NCBI RefSeq assembly: GCF_900104795.1
Contig: NZ_FNTG01000001.1
Coordinates: 62,001-126,000, forward strand
Direction of reading: 5' to 3'
DNA: 64,000 nucleotides
DNA from: Burkholderia sp. WP9
GTDB lineage: Bacteria > Pseudomonadota > Gammaproteobacteria > Burkholderiales > Burkholderiaceae
In this document: positions 44,954 through 54,418 of the stretch, one piece after another
Layout: each line of letters opens with the position of its first letter
Position numbering within the stretch: the stretch's first letter is position 1
Translations under genes and position numbers: made by a program
The notes under the pieces: generated by a model
What the model saw: only the letters and a program-made list of their open reading frames with translations
Told to the model about the DNA's origin: nothing
Databases searched by the model: none

Positions 44954-45703
44954 ATGGAAAAGACTCTCGACAAGCAGATCGCAATCGTGACCGGCGCTTC
45001 GCGCGGTATTGGCCGGGCGATCGCCATGGAACTGGCGCGCCAGGGCGCGACGGTAATCGGCACGGCGACCAGCGAAAGCGGCGCAGCCGCAATCAGCGAA
45101 GCGTTTAACGCCGCCGGCGTGAACGGCCGTGGCGCGGTGCTCAACGTGAACGACGCGGCTGCGGCGGAAGCGCTGATCGACGGCACGGTGAAGGAATTCG
45201 GCGCGCTGCACGTACTGGTGAATAACGCCGGCATCACGCAGGACCAACTTGCCATGCGCATGAAGGACGACGATTGGGACGCGGTGATCGACACCAACCT
45301 CAAGTCGGTGTTCCGGCTGTCGCGCGCGGTGCTGCGTCCCATGATGAAGGCGAAGGGCGGCCGCATCATCAACATCACGTCGGTGGTCGGCTCGGCCGGC
45401 AACCCGGGGCAAGTCAACTACGCCGCCGCGAAAGCGGGCGTGGCGGGCATGACGCGTGCGCTCGCACGCGAGATCGGCAGCCGCGGCATCACGGTGAATT
45501 GTGTCGCGCCGGGCTTTATCGATACCGACATGACCAAGACGTTGCCGGAAGAGCAGCAAACGGCGCTGAAGACGCAGATTCCGCTGGGCCGTCTCGGCAG
45601 CCCGGAAGATATTGCGCACGCCGTGGCGTTTCTGGCGTCGCCACATGCGGGCTATATCACCGGCACGACATTGCATGTAAACGGTGGGATGTACATGTCG
45701 TAA
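44954..45703 (+). CDS. fabG: 3-oxoacyl-ACP reductase FabG
   Basis: A 249-residue short-chain dehydrogenase that reduces beta-ketoacyl-ACP with NADPH. It has the cofactor loop TGASRGIGRAIAMELA, the NNAGI motif, the active-site Ser in ITSVVGSAG, and the Tyr-x3-Lys pair in VNYAAAKAG. The C-terminus GYITGTTLHVNGGMYMS is typical of FabG. Confidence 0.97.
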   Translation: MEKTLDKQIAIVTGASRGIGRAIAMELARQGATVIGTATSESGAAAISEAFNAAGVNGRGAVLNVNDAAAAEALIDGTVKEFGALHVLVNNAGITQDQLAMRMKDDDWDAVIDTNLKSVFRLSRAVLRPMMKAKGGRIINITSVVGSAGNPGQVNYAAAKAGVAGMTRALAREIGSRGITVNCVAPGFIDTDMTKTLPEEQQTALKTQIPLGRLGSPEDIAHAVAFLASPHAGYITGTTLHVNGGMYMS

Positions 45704-45805
45704 CCAAATTCGGTTACTATCCGCGCCTTGATGCGTTTGTAAATGCGTAAGGCGCATGCCTTGACAGCCACCCGATGCGCCGCTTTTTTGCCGGGTCAAA
45801 CCTGA

Positions 45806-45811
45806 TAAAAT
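45806..45811 (+). promoter_or_regulatory. Candidate -10 box of acpP
   Basis: TAAAAT, 44 bases before the acpP ATG. The -35 is only a T-run at 16 bases spacing. A separate acpP promoter would explain high expression of the carrier protein within the cluster. Confidence 0.4.
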
Positions 45812-45854
45812 GCGCGCACCTGTATTTTTGAACTTCTTTTCCCTTGGAGGGGTA

Positions 45855-46094
45855 ATGGACAATATCGAACAGCGCGTCAAGAAGATCGTCGCAGAACAAC
45901 TGGGCGTTGCAGAAGCTGAGATCAAGAACGAAGCTTCGTTCGTGAACGACCTCGGCGCCGACTCGCTCGACACCGTTGAACTCGTGATGGCCCTCGAAGA
46001 CGAGTTCGGCATGGAAATTCCGGATGAAGAAGCCGAGAAGATCACCACCGTTCAGCAAGCGATCGACTACGCTCGCGCGAACGTCAAGGCCTAA
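45855..46094 (+). CDS. acpP: Acyl carrier protein
   Basis: A 79-residue acidic protein starting [17 protein letters not shown]. The phosphopantetheine site is Ser37 in the [10 protein letters not shown] motif. The start is set by GGAGGGG shortly before the ATG; an in-frame ATG 45 bases upstream lacks homologous sequence. It carries fatty acyl intermediates for the neighbouring fab enzymes. Confidence 0.98.
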
Positions 46095-46326
46095 GGTCAT
46101 TCGCGCCCGCGTTTCTGCGTTGGCGGCGTATGACGCCCTGCCGTGTCGGTTGCCGACGCCAGCAGGGTTGGCGCTTTTTGCCACGCGTTTTGCCAAGCAG
46201 GAGCGAGCGATGTTGACTGCGCAATTTTTCGCGCGATTGCCGAGTTAAACAGCCACAGGGCATACAGGGCAGGTTCCTGTGGCCGCTGTGGCTTTTGCTT
46301 TTGTCATCTATGAAAAAGGGGTTACC

Positions 46327-47565
46327 GTGAGCCGCCGTCGTGTTGTTGTTACAGGCCTGGGGCTGATTTCGCCTGTTGGCAATAATGTTGCCGACGGCTG
46401 GGCCAATCTGGTCGCCGGCAAGTCGGGTATTGCCAATATCACGAAGTTCGATGCGTCGAACTTTTCGACTCGTTTTGCCGGCGAGGTGAAGGGCTTCAAT
46501 ATCGAGGACTACATCCCCGGTAAGGAAGCGCGCCACATGGATACGTTTATCCATTACGGCGTGGCTGCAGGCATCCAGGCGATGCAGGACAGCGGCCTCG
46601 AAGTCACCGACGAGAATTCGGAGCGTATCGGTGTAGTGGTCGGTTCGGGCATCGGCGGTTTGCCGATGATCGAAGTGACGCAAACCGAACTGCTCAATCG
46701 CGGCCCACGCCGTATTTCGCCGTTCTTCGTGCCGGCGTCGATCATCAACATGATTTCCGGCCACCTGTCGATCAAATTCGGCATCAAGGGACCGAATCTG
46801 GCTATCGTCACGGCCTGTACCACGGGCCTGCACTGTATCGGCGAGGCTTCGCGCCTGATCGAATACGGTGACGCCGACGTGATGATCGCCGGCGGCGCGG
46901 AATCGACTGTGTCGCCGCTCGGTGTCGGCGGCTTTGCGGCGGCGCGTGCGCTGTCGCAGCGCAATGACGATCCGGCAACGGCGAGCCGTCCGTGGGACAA
47001 GGATCGTGACGGATTCGTGCTGGGCGAGGGTGCCGGCGTCATGGTGCTCGAAGAGTACGAGCACGCGAAGGCACGCGGCGCGAAGATTTACGCCGAAGTC
47101 AGCGGCTATGGGATGAGCGGCGACGCTTATCACATGACCGCGCCGCTGGAAGACGGCGACGGCGCTCGCCGCTGCATGCTGGCCGCAATGAAGAACGCGG
47201 GTGTCAATGCCGACCAGGTGAATTACCTGAACGCGCACGGCACGTCCACTCCGCTCGGCGATCTGGCCGAAACCACCGGCATCAAGCGCGCTTTCGGCGA
47301 TCACGCCAAAAACATGGTCGTGAATTCGACCAAGTCGATGACGGGGCACCTGCTGGGTGGCGCCGGCGGTCTGGAGTCGGTGTTCACCGTGCTGGCCGTG
47401 CATCATCAGGTGTCGCCGCCGACCATCAACATCTTCAACCAGGATCCGGCCTGCGATCTGGATTACTGCGCTAATACCGCGCGGGAAATGAAGATCGACG
47501 TCGCGCTGAAGAACTCGTTTGGGTTCGGCGGCACGAACGGCACGCTGGTCTTCAAGCGCGCCTGA
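46327..47565 (+). CDS. fabF: Beta-ketoacyl-ACP synthase II FabF
   Basis: A 412-residue condensing enzyme. The GTG start at [19 protein letters not shown] follows AAAGGGG and gives the family length. The catalytic Cys is in [13 protein letters not shown] (about residue 163). The His residues lie in [11 protein letters not shown] and [15 protein letters not shown]. It elongates acyl-ACP chains with malonyl-ACP. Confidence 0.97.
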   Translation: MSRRRVVVTGLGLISPVGNNVADGWANLVAGKSGIANITKFDASNFSTRFAGEVKGFNIEDYIPGKEARHMDTFIHYGVAAGIQAMQDSGLEVTDENSERIGVVVGSGIGGLPMIEVTQTELLNRGPRRISPFFVPASIINMISGHLSIKFGIKGPNLAIVTACTTGLHCIGEASRLIEYGDADVMIAGGAESTVSPLGVGGFAAARALSQRNDDPATASRPWDKDRDGFVLGEGAGVMVLEEYEHAKARGAKIYAEVSGYGMSGDAYHMTAPLEDGDGARRCMLAAMKNAGVNADQVNYLNAHGTSTPLGDLAETTGIKRAFGDHAKNMVVNSTKSMTGHLLGGAGGLESVFTVLAVHHQVSPPTINIFNQDPACDLDYCANTAREMKIDVALKNSFGFGGTNGTLVFKRA

Positions 47566-47579
47566 TCGCCTGATAGTTG

Positions 47580-48065
47580 GTGACGCGCCAGTCGACGGCG
47601 CCGGTTGTGCCGGCGCTTTCCCCTGAACCGGCAACGCCCGACGGAGCGCCGCAGCGGATTGCGCTGCGGCGCTCCGTTGCCATATGGGCTGCGCTGGGGG
47701 CGTTCATTCTGGCGGCGACCTCTGCCGTCTTCGCTTGCCTCGCGTCGCATCTGGGCGCCGGGCAAGCGGTTCCGTTGACGCTCGCGGTATGGGCGTGGCT
47801 CACGCTTTGCGCGCTCCGCTATGGGCGCGCGCAGCCCGTCGCGCTGAAAATCGGGGCGGACGGCTTGTCCGTTTGGGGCCGAACAGGCGCACTGCTGGCG
47901 CACGGACGTCTTGCCGGCTGTTCGCAGTGGAGCGGTCGCCTGCTGATTCTGACAGTCATGCCGGATCAAGGCGGCCCGCGCACGCTACTGCTTGCCGCCG
48001 ACACTCTCCCGGCACCCGTCTTCCGCGAACTGGCGGTGCTGGGCCGGCGTGGCGCCGGCGCCTGA
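47580..48065 (+). CDS. Small membrane protein, possibly YgfX/CptA-like
   Basis: A roughly 161-residue protein with two hydrophobic segments (about 32-80) followed by a soluble C-terminal part with ALKIGADGLSVWGRTGALL and LAGCSQWSGRLLILTVMP. In this genomic place, between fabF and rpoE, Burkholderiales often carry a protein of the YgfX/CptA type, and the two-helix plus beta-domain layout agrees, but I cannot confirm the family. A TTG three bases upstream is an alternative start; no ribosome binding site is clear. Confidence 0.65.
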   Translation: MTRQSTAPVVPALSPEPATPDGAPQRIALRRSVAIWAALGAFILAATSAVFACLASHLGAGQAVPLTLAVWAWLTLCALRYGRAQPVALKIGADGLSVWGRTGALLAHGRLAGCSQWSGRLLILTVMPDQGGPRTLLLAADTLPAPVFRELAVLGRRGAGA

Positions 48066-48099
48066 CTGTAACGACTGTAACCGCTGTTACCGGCGTAAC
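48064..48099 (+). repeat. Four tandem 9-base units before rpoE
   Basis: gactgtaac, gactgtaac, cgctgttac and cggcgtaac lie end to end, overlapping the stop of the upstream gene. They are about 70 bases before rpoE and next to a TACAAT at 48121-48126. Confidence 0.55.
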
Positions 48100-48166
48100 G
48101 TACCCAGTTGATGGGGACGCTACAATGGTGCCCCGCCATGCGCCCTATAGTTAACGGATTTATCAG

Positions 48167-48766
48167 GTGAGCGAAAAAGAAATTGATCAGGTGCTGGTCG
48201 AGCGCGTCCAGAAGGGCGACAAGGCCGCGTTCGAGCTTCTGGTCTCCAAATACCACCGCAAGATTCTCCGGCTGATCTCGCGCCTCGTGCGGGACCCCGC
48301 CGAGGTGGAAGACGTCGCCCAGGACGCCTTTATCAAGGCGTATCGGGCGCTGCCGCAGTTTCGCGGGGAATCGGCTTTTTATACGTGGTTGTACCGGATT
48401 GCCGTCAACACGGCAAAGAACTACCTTGCGACCCAAGGGCGACGCGCGCCGACCTCGACCGAAGCAGATGCTGAAGAAGCTGAAACTTTCTCGGACGCGG
48501 ACCAACTAAGGGATATCAACACGCCTGAGTCGATGTTGATGAGCAAGCAGATCGCTGAGACGGTCAATGCTGCGATGGCGGTTTTACCGGAAGAGTTGCG
48601 CACCGCCATTACTCTTCGTGAAATTGAAGGTTTGAGCTATGAGGAAATCGCTGAGATGATGGGGTGCCCAATCGGCACGGTCAGATCACGAATCTTCCGC
48701 GCTCGCGAAGCCATTGCGGCAAAATTGCGTCCGTTACTTGACACACCTGAAGGCAAGCGCTGGTAA
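48167..48766 (+). CDS. rpoE: RNA polymerase sigma factor RpoE (ECF family)
   Basis: A 199-residue ECF sigma factor starting at a GTG. Sigma region 2 includes YHRKILRLISRLVRDPAEVEDVAQDAFIKAYRAL and FRGESAFYTWLYRIAVNTAKNYL. Region 4 is ALPEELRTAITLREIEGLSYEEIAEMMGCPIGTVRSRIFRARE. It governs the envelope stress response and is followed by its regulators, the rseA/mucA and rseB/mucB genes, and by the mucD protease gene. Confidence 0.97.
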   Translation: MSEKEIDQVLVERVQKGDKAAFELLVSKYHRKILRLISRLVRDPAEVEDVAQDAFIKAYRALPQFRGESAFYTWLYRIAVNTAKNYLATQGRRAPTSTEADAEEAETFSDADQLRDINTPESMLMSKQIAETVNAAMAVLPEELRTAITLREIEGLSYEEIAEMMGCPIGTVRSRIFRAREAIAAKLRPLLDTPEGKRW

Positions 48767-48837
48767 ACCACCAGCCGGCCGGGCGGGGCGCGGGTGCAAT
48801 ATCTGGATTAGTGGTGTCACTACGAGGTATTTGTAAG

Positions 48838-49482
48838 ATGGGGAGCATCATGGGGTCGGTCTCGATGCAATCGCAAGCCAGCTCGCGCAGCGAGCGCATG
48901 TCCGCTTTTGTCGACGGTGAGCTGGTCGGCGAAGAGCATCTGAATCTGGACGCGTTTCTTTCCGGGCTAGACGGCCAGGATCGCGCCGCCTGGTCGAGCT
49001 ATCACCTGATCGGCGACGCTTTGCGTTCTGACGATCTGGCGGTGAGTCCGGCCGCGAGCAGCGCGTTCCTGAGCGGTTTTGCCGCGCGCTTCGACAACGA
49101 GCCGCACGTGTTGGCGCCTGCCGCTATGCCTGTTGCGCGTCGTTTGCTGGCGCTGCGTCGCCGTGTCGTGCCGGCCTTTGCCGTCGCGGCCGCTGCCGCC
49201 ACGCTGACGTGGATCGTCGTGCCGCAACTGCAAGGCGTGCCGGGCGGTCCGGGCACGGCGCAACTCGCGTCGGTCCAGTCGCATGGCGATACGCTGCAAC
49301 GCGTGGCCATGGCTTCGGTGCCGGCGGCTACCGTTCAGCCGATCGTACAAGACGCGAATATCATTCGTGACGCCAGTCTCGACCAGTATCTGGAAGCTCA
49401 CCAGCAATTCGCGCAACAGCCGGTCATGCCGGGCTCGATGCCGCTGATTCGCGCTGCCGCCGTTTCTACGCAAGGCCAATAG
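48838..49482 (+). CDS. rseA: Anti-sigma-E factor RseA/MucA
   Basis: A 214-residue anti-sigma factor. The N-terminal cytoplasmic part binds sigma-E (SERMSAFVDGELVGEEHLN and AWSSYHLIGDALRSDDL). One membrane segment lies at about 115-135 (VVPAFAVAAAAATLTWIVV). A periplasmic part follows that is the target of proteolysis on stress. The start is uncertain: ATG at 48838 has GAGG ten bases before it and an ATG 12 bases later has GGGGAG; the choice changes only four residues. Confidence 0.93.
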   Translation: MGSIMGSVSMQSQASSRSERMSAFVDGELVGEEHLNLDAFLSGLDGQDRAAWSSYHLIGDALRSDDLAVSPAASSAFLSGFAARFDNEPHVLAPAAMPVARRLLALRRRVVPAFAVAAAAATLTWIVVPQLQGVPGGPGTAQLASVQSHGDTLQRVAMASVPAATVQPIVQDANIIRDASLDQYLEAHQQFAQQPVMPGSMPLIRAAAVSTQGQ

Positions 49483-49486
49483 TTTG

Positions 49487-50530
49487 ATGCAGACTCCGCG
49501 GTTGAATAAAACGACTATCTGGGGGCGGCTGCCGGCATTTCTGTTCTGCGCAGCCGTGTTGTTGTCCGCTACACCGCGGGTCTTTGCGCAAACCGACGAT
49601 CCGCTCGTCGCCCGTCGCACGGCCGCGGATCTGCTCGATCGCATCCATCAAGCCGCACAGCAGCAAAATTACGAGGGCGCATTCGTCTACCAACGCGGCA
49701 ATTTCGTTCAAACGTCGCGGATCGCGCACTACGCGACCCGCGCGGATGGCGAATTCGAGCAGCTCGAAAGTCTCGACGGCAAGCCGCGCAAAATGCTGCG
49801 TCATAACGAGGAGCTCTACACGTTCGTGCCGGAGCGGCATTTGTGCGTCGTCGAAAAACGTCAGAACAAGGATTCGTTCCCGGCGCTACTGGCCGTGAGC
49901 GGCGAACAGGTGCTGTCGGTCTACGAGCCCAAGCTGCTGGGCGACGACCGTGTCGCGGGCGTCGACAGCCAGGTGATCGAGCTCGACCCGAAAGACGCCT
50001 ATCGCTTTGCCTACAAGTTGTGGGCCGACAAGAAAACCGGCCTGCTGCTGCGTGCCCAGACACTCGACCCGAGCGGTCAGGTGCTCGAACAACTGTCTTT
50101 TTCGCAGATTCGCATCGGCGTGCCGGTCGACAAGGCCGGCATCGTCAACGGTATTCGTAATACGGCGGGTTGGACCGTGGTGCGCCCGCCGGTCGAGCCG
50201 GTGGACATGGCCGCGCAAGGCTGGCAGATCACGCCAACCGTGCCGGGTTTCCGCAAGATTCGTGAACTACGCCGTCCCATGGCCGCGCGTGACGCCGGCC
50301 AGCCGACCATTCCAGTGGACCAGGCGGTGTTCTCCGACGGCCTCGCGGCCATTTCGGTGTTCGTCGAGCCGGTCGAGAACAACACGCGCAAGGAAGGCGC
50401 GGGCAGCAGCGGCGCGACGCACGTGCTCGTCAAGCGTCGCGGCGACTTCTGGATTACTCTGCTGGGTGAAGTGCCCCAGACCACATTGCAGCAATTTGCG
50501 GCTGCCATAGAATACAAAGCTCCGAAGTAA
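49487..50530 (+). CDS. rseB: Sigma-E regulatory protein RseB/MucB
   Basis: A 347-residue periplasmic protein with a signal peptide (cleavage near RVFAQT). The MucB/RseB N-terminal domain has AAQQQNYEGAFVYQRGNFVQTSRIAH. The C-terminal domain ends in LLGEVPQTTLQQFAAAIEYK. It binds RseA in the periplasm and protects it from cleavage. The gene follows rseA by four bases. An in-frame TTG three bases upstream is not used. Confidence 0.95.
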   Translation: MQTPRLNKTTIWGRLPAFLFCAAVLLSATPRVFAQTDDPLVARRTAADLLDRIHQAAQQQNYEGAFVYQRGNFVQTSRIAHYATRADGEFEQLESLDGKPRKMLRHNEELYTFVPERHLCVVEKRQNKDSFPALLAVSGEQVLSVYEPKLLGDDRVAGVDSQVIELDPKDAYRFAYKLWADKKTGLLLRAQTLDPSGQVLEQLSFSQIRIGVPVDKAGIVNGIRNTAGWTVVRPPVEPVDMAAQGWQITPTVPGFRKIRELRRPMAARDAGQPTIPVDQAVFSDGLAAISVFVEPVENNTRKEGAGSSGATHVLVKRRGDFWITLLGEVPQTTLQQFAAAIEYKAPK

Positions 50531-50565
50531 CCCCCCGAATCCTGAATCCCTCGGCTTGCTACGAT

Positions 50566-52083
50566 ATGACGACTTTCTCGGTGCGCAAATTCCTCGCGGC
50601 CGCGGTAGTAGCGGCGTGTTTGCCGCTCGTGCCGCATACGGCGTCGGCGGCTCCCGCCGCCAATCTGCCCGACTTCACTGACCTGGTCGACAAAGTCGGC
50701 CCGGCGGTCGTCAACATCCGCACCACCACTCGCGTGTCCAGCAGCGGTGCCCGCAGCGGTTTGCCGCCGGGTATGGACGACGGCGACATGTCGGAGTTTT
50801 TCCGGCGTTTCTTTGGCATTCCGTTGCCGCAGTCACCGCAATCGCCGGGTTCGCCGGGGGCACCCCGCGGCGGCGACAACGGCGGCAGTGGCGGCAGCCA
50901 GGACACGCCGGATAGCAGCGATCCGGAACAGAACAGCGGCGTGGGCTCGGGCTTTATCCTGTCGGCGGACGGCTACGTGATGACAAACGCGCACGTCATC
51001 GACGACGCGGACACCATTTATGTCACGCTCACCGACAAGCGCGAATTCAAGGCAAAGCTGATCGGCGTGGACGATCGCACCGACGTCGCCGTCGTCAAAA
51101 TCAGCGCCGCCAATCTGCCGACCATCACGATCGGCGACTCGAACAAGGTTCGCGTCGGCGAGTGGGTGGTCGCGATCGGCTCGCCGTTCGGGCTCGAGAA
51201 CACGGTGACGGCCGGTATTGTCAGCGCCAAGGGGCGCGATACGGGCGACTATCTGCCGTTCATCCAGACCGACGTGGCCGTCAACCCAGGCAACTCGGGC
51301 GGTCCGCTGATCAACATGCAGGGCGAGGTGATCGGCATCAATTCGCAGATTTACAGCCGCACCGGCGGTTTCATGGGCATTTCGTTCGCGATTCCGATCG
51401 ACGAGGCGATGCGCGTGGCCGATCAGTTGAAGGCCTCGGGCAAGGTGGTGCGCGGCCGGATTGCGGTGGCGATCGGCGAAGTGACCAAAGACGTCGCCGA
51501 ATCGCTTGGTCTGCCGAAGGCGCAGGGCGCGCTGGTCAGCAGCGTCGAGCCGGGCGGCCCGGCGGATAAGGCGGGTGTGCAGCCGGGCGATATCATCCTG
51601 AAATTCAACGGCCATTCGGTCGACACGGCAACCGACCTGCCGCGCATGGTTGGCGACACGAAGCCGGGTACGAAGTCGACGATCACGATCTGGCGCAAGG
51701 GCCAGACGCGCGATCTGCCGGTGACGATCGCCGAGATGCAGCCGGATAAGGCAACCAAGGCGGATCAGAAGAAGCCGCAGCCGCCCAAACAGCGCGCCAC
51801 GAACGTGCTGGGTGTGGCGGTCAGCGATATCCCTGCCGATCAGTTGAAGGCGCTGAAGCTGCACAGCGGCGTGCAGATCGACGCCGTGGACGGTCCCGCA
51901 GCGCGCGTGGGCCTGCAAAAGGGCGACATCATTCTGCGGGTGGGCGACACCGACATCACGAGCGCAAAGCAGTTCGACGACGTGAGTTCGCATCTCGATT
52001 CGCAGAAGATGGTCGCGCTGCTGGTTCGCCGCGGCGAGAACACGCAGTTCGTGCCGGTCCGCCCGCGCAGCGCGCAGAAATGA
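50566..52083 (+). CDS. mucD: Periplasmic serine protease MucD/DegP (HtrA)
   Basis: A 505-residue protein with a signal peptide (cleavage near TASAAP). The protease domain contains His143 (TNAHVID), Asp173 (DVAVVKI) and Ser244 (GNSGGPL). Two PDZ domains follow at about 285-385 and 410-495. Residues 85-125 are a Pro/Gly/Ser-rich linker. It degrades misfolded periplasmic proteins and is part of the sigma-E operon. Its stop overlaps the glutaredoxin-like gene start (ATGA). Confidence 0.96.
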   Translation: MTTFSVRKFLAAAVVAACLPLVPHTASAAPAANLPDFTDLVDKVGPAVVNIRTTTRVSSSGARSGLPPGMDDGDMSEFFRRFFGIPLPQSPQSPGSPGAPRGGDNGGSGGSQDTPDSSDPEQNSGVGSGFILSADGYVMTNAHVIDDADTIYVTLTDKREFKAKLIGVDDRTDVAVVKISAANLPTITIGDSNKVRVGEWVVAIGSPFGLENTVTAGIVSAKGRDTGDYLPFIQTDVAVNPGNSGGPLINMQGEVIGINSQIYSRTGGFMGISFAIPIDEAMRVADQLKASGKVVRGRIAVAIGEVTKDVAESLGLPKAQGALVSSVEPGGPADKAGVQPGDIILKFNGHSVDTATDLPRMVGDTKPGTKSTITIWRKGQTRDLPVTIAEMQPDKATKADQKKPQPPKQRATNVLGVAVSDIPADQLKALKLHSGVQIDAVDGPAARVGLQKGDIILRVGDTDITSAKQFDDVSSHLDSQKMVALLVRRGENTQFVPVRPRSAQK

Positions 52084-52343
52084 CAAAGACGGCGCCGCTC
52101 ACGCTCTACGGGCGCGCGTGGTGCCATCTTTGCGATGACATGCGTGCCGCGCTCGCGCCCTTGCTGGCCGAATTCGGCGCGCAGGTCGAAATTGTCGACG
52201 TCGACGCGGATCCCTTGCTGGAAGCCCGTTACAACGAACTGGTGCCAGTTCTGGTCTGTGACGGCGTCGAGCTGTGTCACTATCACCTCGACGTAGCGCG
52301 GGTTCGCGCCGCGCTCGCCACGCGGGTCGCGGCGGCCTCCTGA
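52080..52343 (+). CDS. Glutaredoxin-like small thiol protein
   Basis: An 87-residue thioredoxin-fold protein. The redox motif is WCHLCDDM (Cys15-x2-Cys18), followed by EIVDVDADP and VPVLVCDGVELCHYHLD with the cis-Pro segment. This is the glutaredoxin-like family (DUF836-type) rather than a classical glutaredoxin. It may reduce periplasmic or cytoplasmic disulfides; the location is not clear as there is no signal peptide. Confidence 0.88.
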   Translation: MTKTAPLTLYGRAWCHLCDDMRAALAPLLAEFGAQVEIVDVDADPLLEARYNELVPVLVCDGVELCHYHLDVARVRAALATRVAAAS

Positions 52344-52554
52344 GTTTTAGCACGAGGGTTCGAGGTGCGGCATCGACGCCGCTCCGCTCACGCCGAGTTT
52401 CACGTCTCTCCTGTCAACCCGAGTTGGCGCCGCAGCGCCGTGCTCTGGTCCCATGCAGCAGGGTTGCCCAGCTGTCTTTTCCGCCCGAGCTTCGCAAGAT
52501 GCGCCGGGCGACGGCCTTTTCGGCTAAAATAGATAGGTTTTTCACCTACTTACA

Positions 52555-52590
52555 AGGCGTGCTCCGCTATTGTCCGAGCGCGCCTTTTTT
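52555..52590 (+). terminator. Hairpin with T-run immediately upstream of lepA
   Basis: AGGCGTGCTC (52555-52564) pairs with GAGCGCGCCT (52576-52585), with one G-T wobble, then TTTTTT. A TAAAAT -10-like box at 52525-52530 lies upstream. Either the terminator of the mucD operon or an attenuator in the lepA leader. Confidence 0.7.
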
Positions 52591-52606
52591 GCTTGATCGG
52601 CACTGA

Positions 52607-54400
52607 ATGGATCATATTCGTAACTTCTCGATCATTGCGCACATCGACCATGGCAAGTCGACGCTCGCCGATCGCATCATCCAGATTTGCGGCGGCCTGT
52701 CCGACCGCGAAATGGAATCTCAAGTGCTCGATTCGATGGATCTCGAACGCGAGCGCGGCATCACCATCAAGGCACAAACCGCCGCACTGACGTACAAGGC
52801 CCGTGACGGGCAGGTCTACAACCTGAACATGATCGACACGCCGGGCCACGTCGACTTCTCGTACGAAGTCAGCCGCTCGCTGTCCGCATGCGAAGGCGCG
52901 TTGCTGGTCGTCGATGCGAGCCAGGGCGTCGAGGCGCAAACCGTGGCCAACTGCTACACGGCGATCGAGCTCGGCGTGGACGTGATTCCGGTGCTCAACA
53001 AGATCGATCTGCCGGCGGCGAACCCCGAAAATGCGATCGCTGAAATCGAAGACGTGATCGGCATCGACGCGACCGACGCCACGCATTGCAGCGCAAAGAC
53101 GGGCCTCGGCGTCGAAGACGTGCTCGAAGCACTGATCGCTAAAGTGCCGCCGCCCAAGGGCGATCCGGAAGCGCCGTTGCAGGCGCTGATCATCGACTCG
53201 TGGTTCGACAACTATGTCGGCGTTGTGATGCTGGTGCGTATCGTCAACGGCACGCTGCGTCCCAAGGACAAGATCCGTATGATGGCGACCGGCGCGCAGT
53301 ACCCGGTCGAGCACATCGGCGTGTTCACGCCGAAGTCGAAGAATCTCGAATCGCTGTCGGCCGGGCAGGTGGGCTTCATCATCGCCGGCATCAAGGAATT
53401 GGCTGCTGCGAAGGTGGGCGACACCGTCACGCTGGTGAACCGTCCGGCCGCCGAGCCGCTGCCCGGATTCAAGGAGGTCAAGCCGCAGGTGTTCGCCGGC
53501 CTCTATCCGGTCGAAGCCAACCAGTACGACGCGTTGCGTGATTCGCTCGAAAAGCTGAAGCTCAACGACGCCTCGCTGATGTACGAGCCGGAAGTGTCGC
53601 AGGCGCTCGGCTTCGGTTTCCGTTGCGGCTTCCTCGGCCTGCTGCATATGGAGATCGTGCAGGAACGTCTCGAGCGCGAATTCGACATGGACCTGATCAC
53701 CACGGCGCCGACCGTGGTGTACGAAGTCCTGCAACGCGACGGCACGATTCTCATGGTCGAGAATCCGGCCAAGATGCCGGAGCCGTCGAAGATCGAAGAG
53801 GTGCGCGAACCGATCGTCACCGTGAATCTGTACATGCCGCAAGACTACGTCGGCTCGGTGATCACGCTGTGCACGCAAAAGCGCGGCACGCAGATCAACA
53901 TGCAGTATCACGGCCGTCAGGTGCAGTTGACCTATGAAATCCCGATGGGCGAAGTCGTGCTCGATTTCTTCGATCGTCTGAAGTCGATTTCGCGCGGCTA
54001 TGCGTCGATGGATTACGAGTTCAAGGAATATCGCGCGGCAGACGTGGTGAAGGTCGACATGCTGATCAACGGCGACAAGGTCGACGCGCTGTCGGTCATC
54101 GTGCACCGTTCGCAAAGCCAGTATCGCGGCCGCGAAGTCGCGGCGAAAATGCGTGAACTGATTCCGCGTCAAATGTACGACGTGGCGATTCAGGCCACGA
54201 TCGGCGCGAACATCATTGCGCGCGAAAACATTAAAGCGTTGCGTAAGAACGTGCTGGCAAAATGCTACGGCGGCGACATTTCACGTAAAAAGAAGCTGCT
54301 GGAAAAGCAAAAGGCAGGCAAGAAGCGAATGAAGCAAGTGGGATCGGTCGAGATTCCGCAAGAGGCTTTCCTCGCTATCCTGCGTGTCGAAGACAAATAA
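52607..54400 (+). CDS. lepA: Elongation factor 4 (LepA)
   Basis: A 597-residue translational GTPase of canonical length. G motifs are [10 protein letters not shown] (G1), DTPGHVDF (G3) and NKIDLP (G4). The C-terminal LepA-specific domain is present and ends [20 protein letters not shown]. It back-translocates or assists initiation on ribosomes. The ATG lies just after a hairpin with a T-run and no good ribosome binding site is seen. Confidence 0.97.
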   Translation: MDHIRNFSIIAHIDHGKSTLADRIIQICGGLSDREMESQVLDSMDLERERGITIKAQTAALTYKARDGQVYNLNMIDTPGHVDFSYEVSRSLSACEGALLVVDASQGVEAQTVANCYTAIELGVDVIPVLNKIDLPAANPENAIAEIEDVIGIDATDATHCSAKTGLGVEDVLEALIAKVPPPKGDPEAPLQALIIDSWFDNYVGVVMLVRIVNGTLRPKDKIRMMATGAQYPVEHIGVFTPKSKNLESLSAGQVGFIIAGIKELAAAKVGDTVTLVNRPAAEPLPGFKEVKPQVFAGLYPVEANQYDALRDSLEKLKLNDASLMYEPEVSQALGFGFRCGFLGLLHMEIVQERLEREFDMDLITTAPTVVYEVLQRDGTILMVENPAKMPEPSKIEEVREPIVTVNLYMPQDYVGSVITLCTQKRGTQINMQYHGRQVQLTYEIPMGEVVLDFFDRLKSISRGYASMDYEFKEYRAADVVKVDMLINGDKVDALSVIVHRSQSQYRGREVAAKMRELIPRQMYDVAIQATIGANIIARENIKALRKNVLAKCYGGDISRKKKLLEKQKAGKKRMKQVGSVEIPQEAFLAILRVEDK

Positions 54401-54418
54401 GACGAACAACGGAACCCT

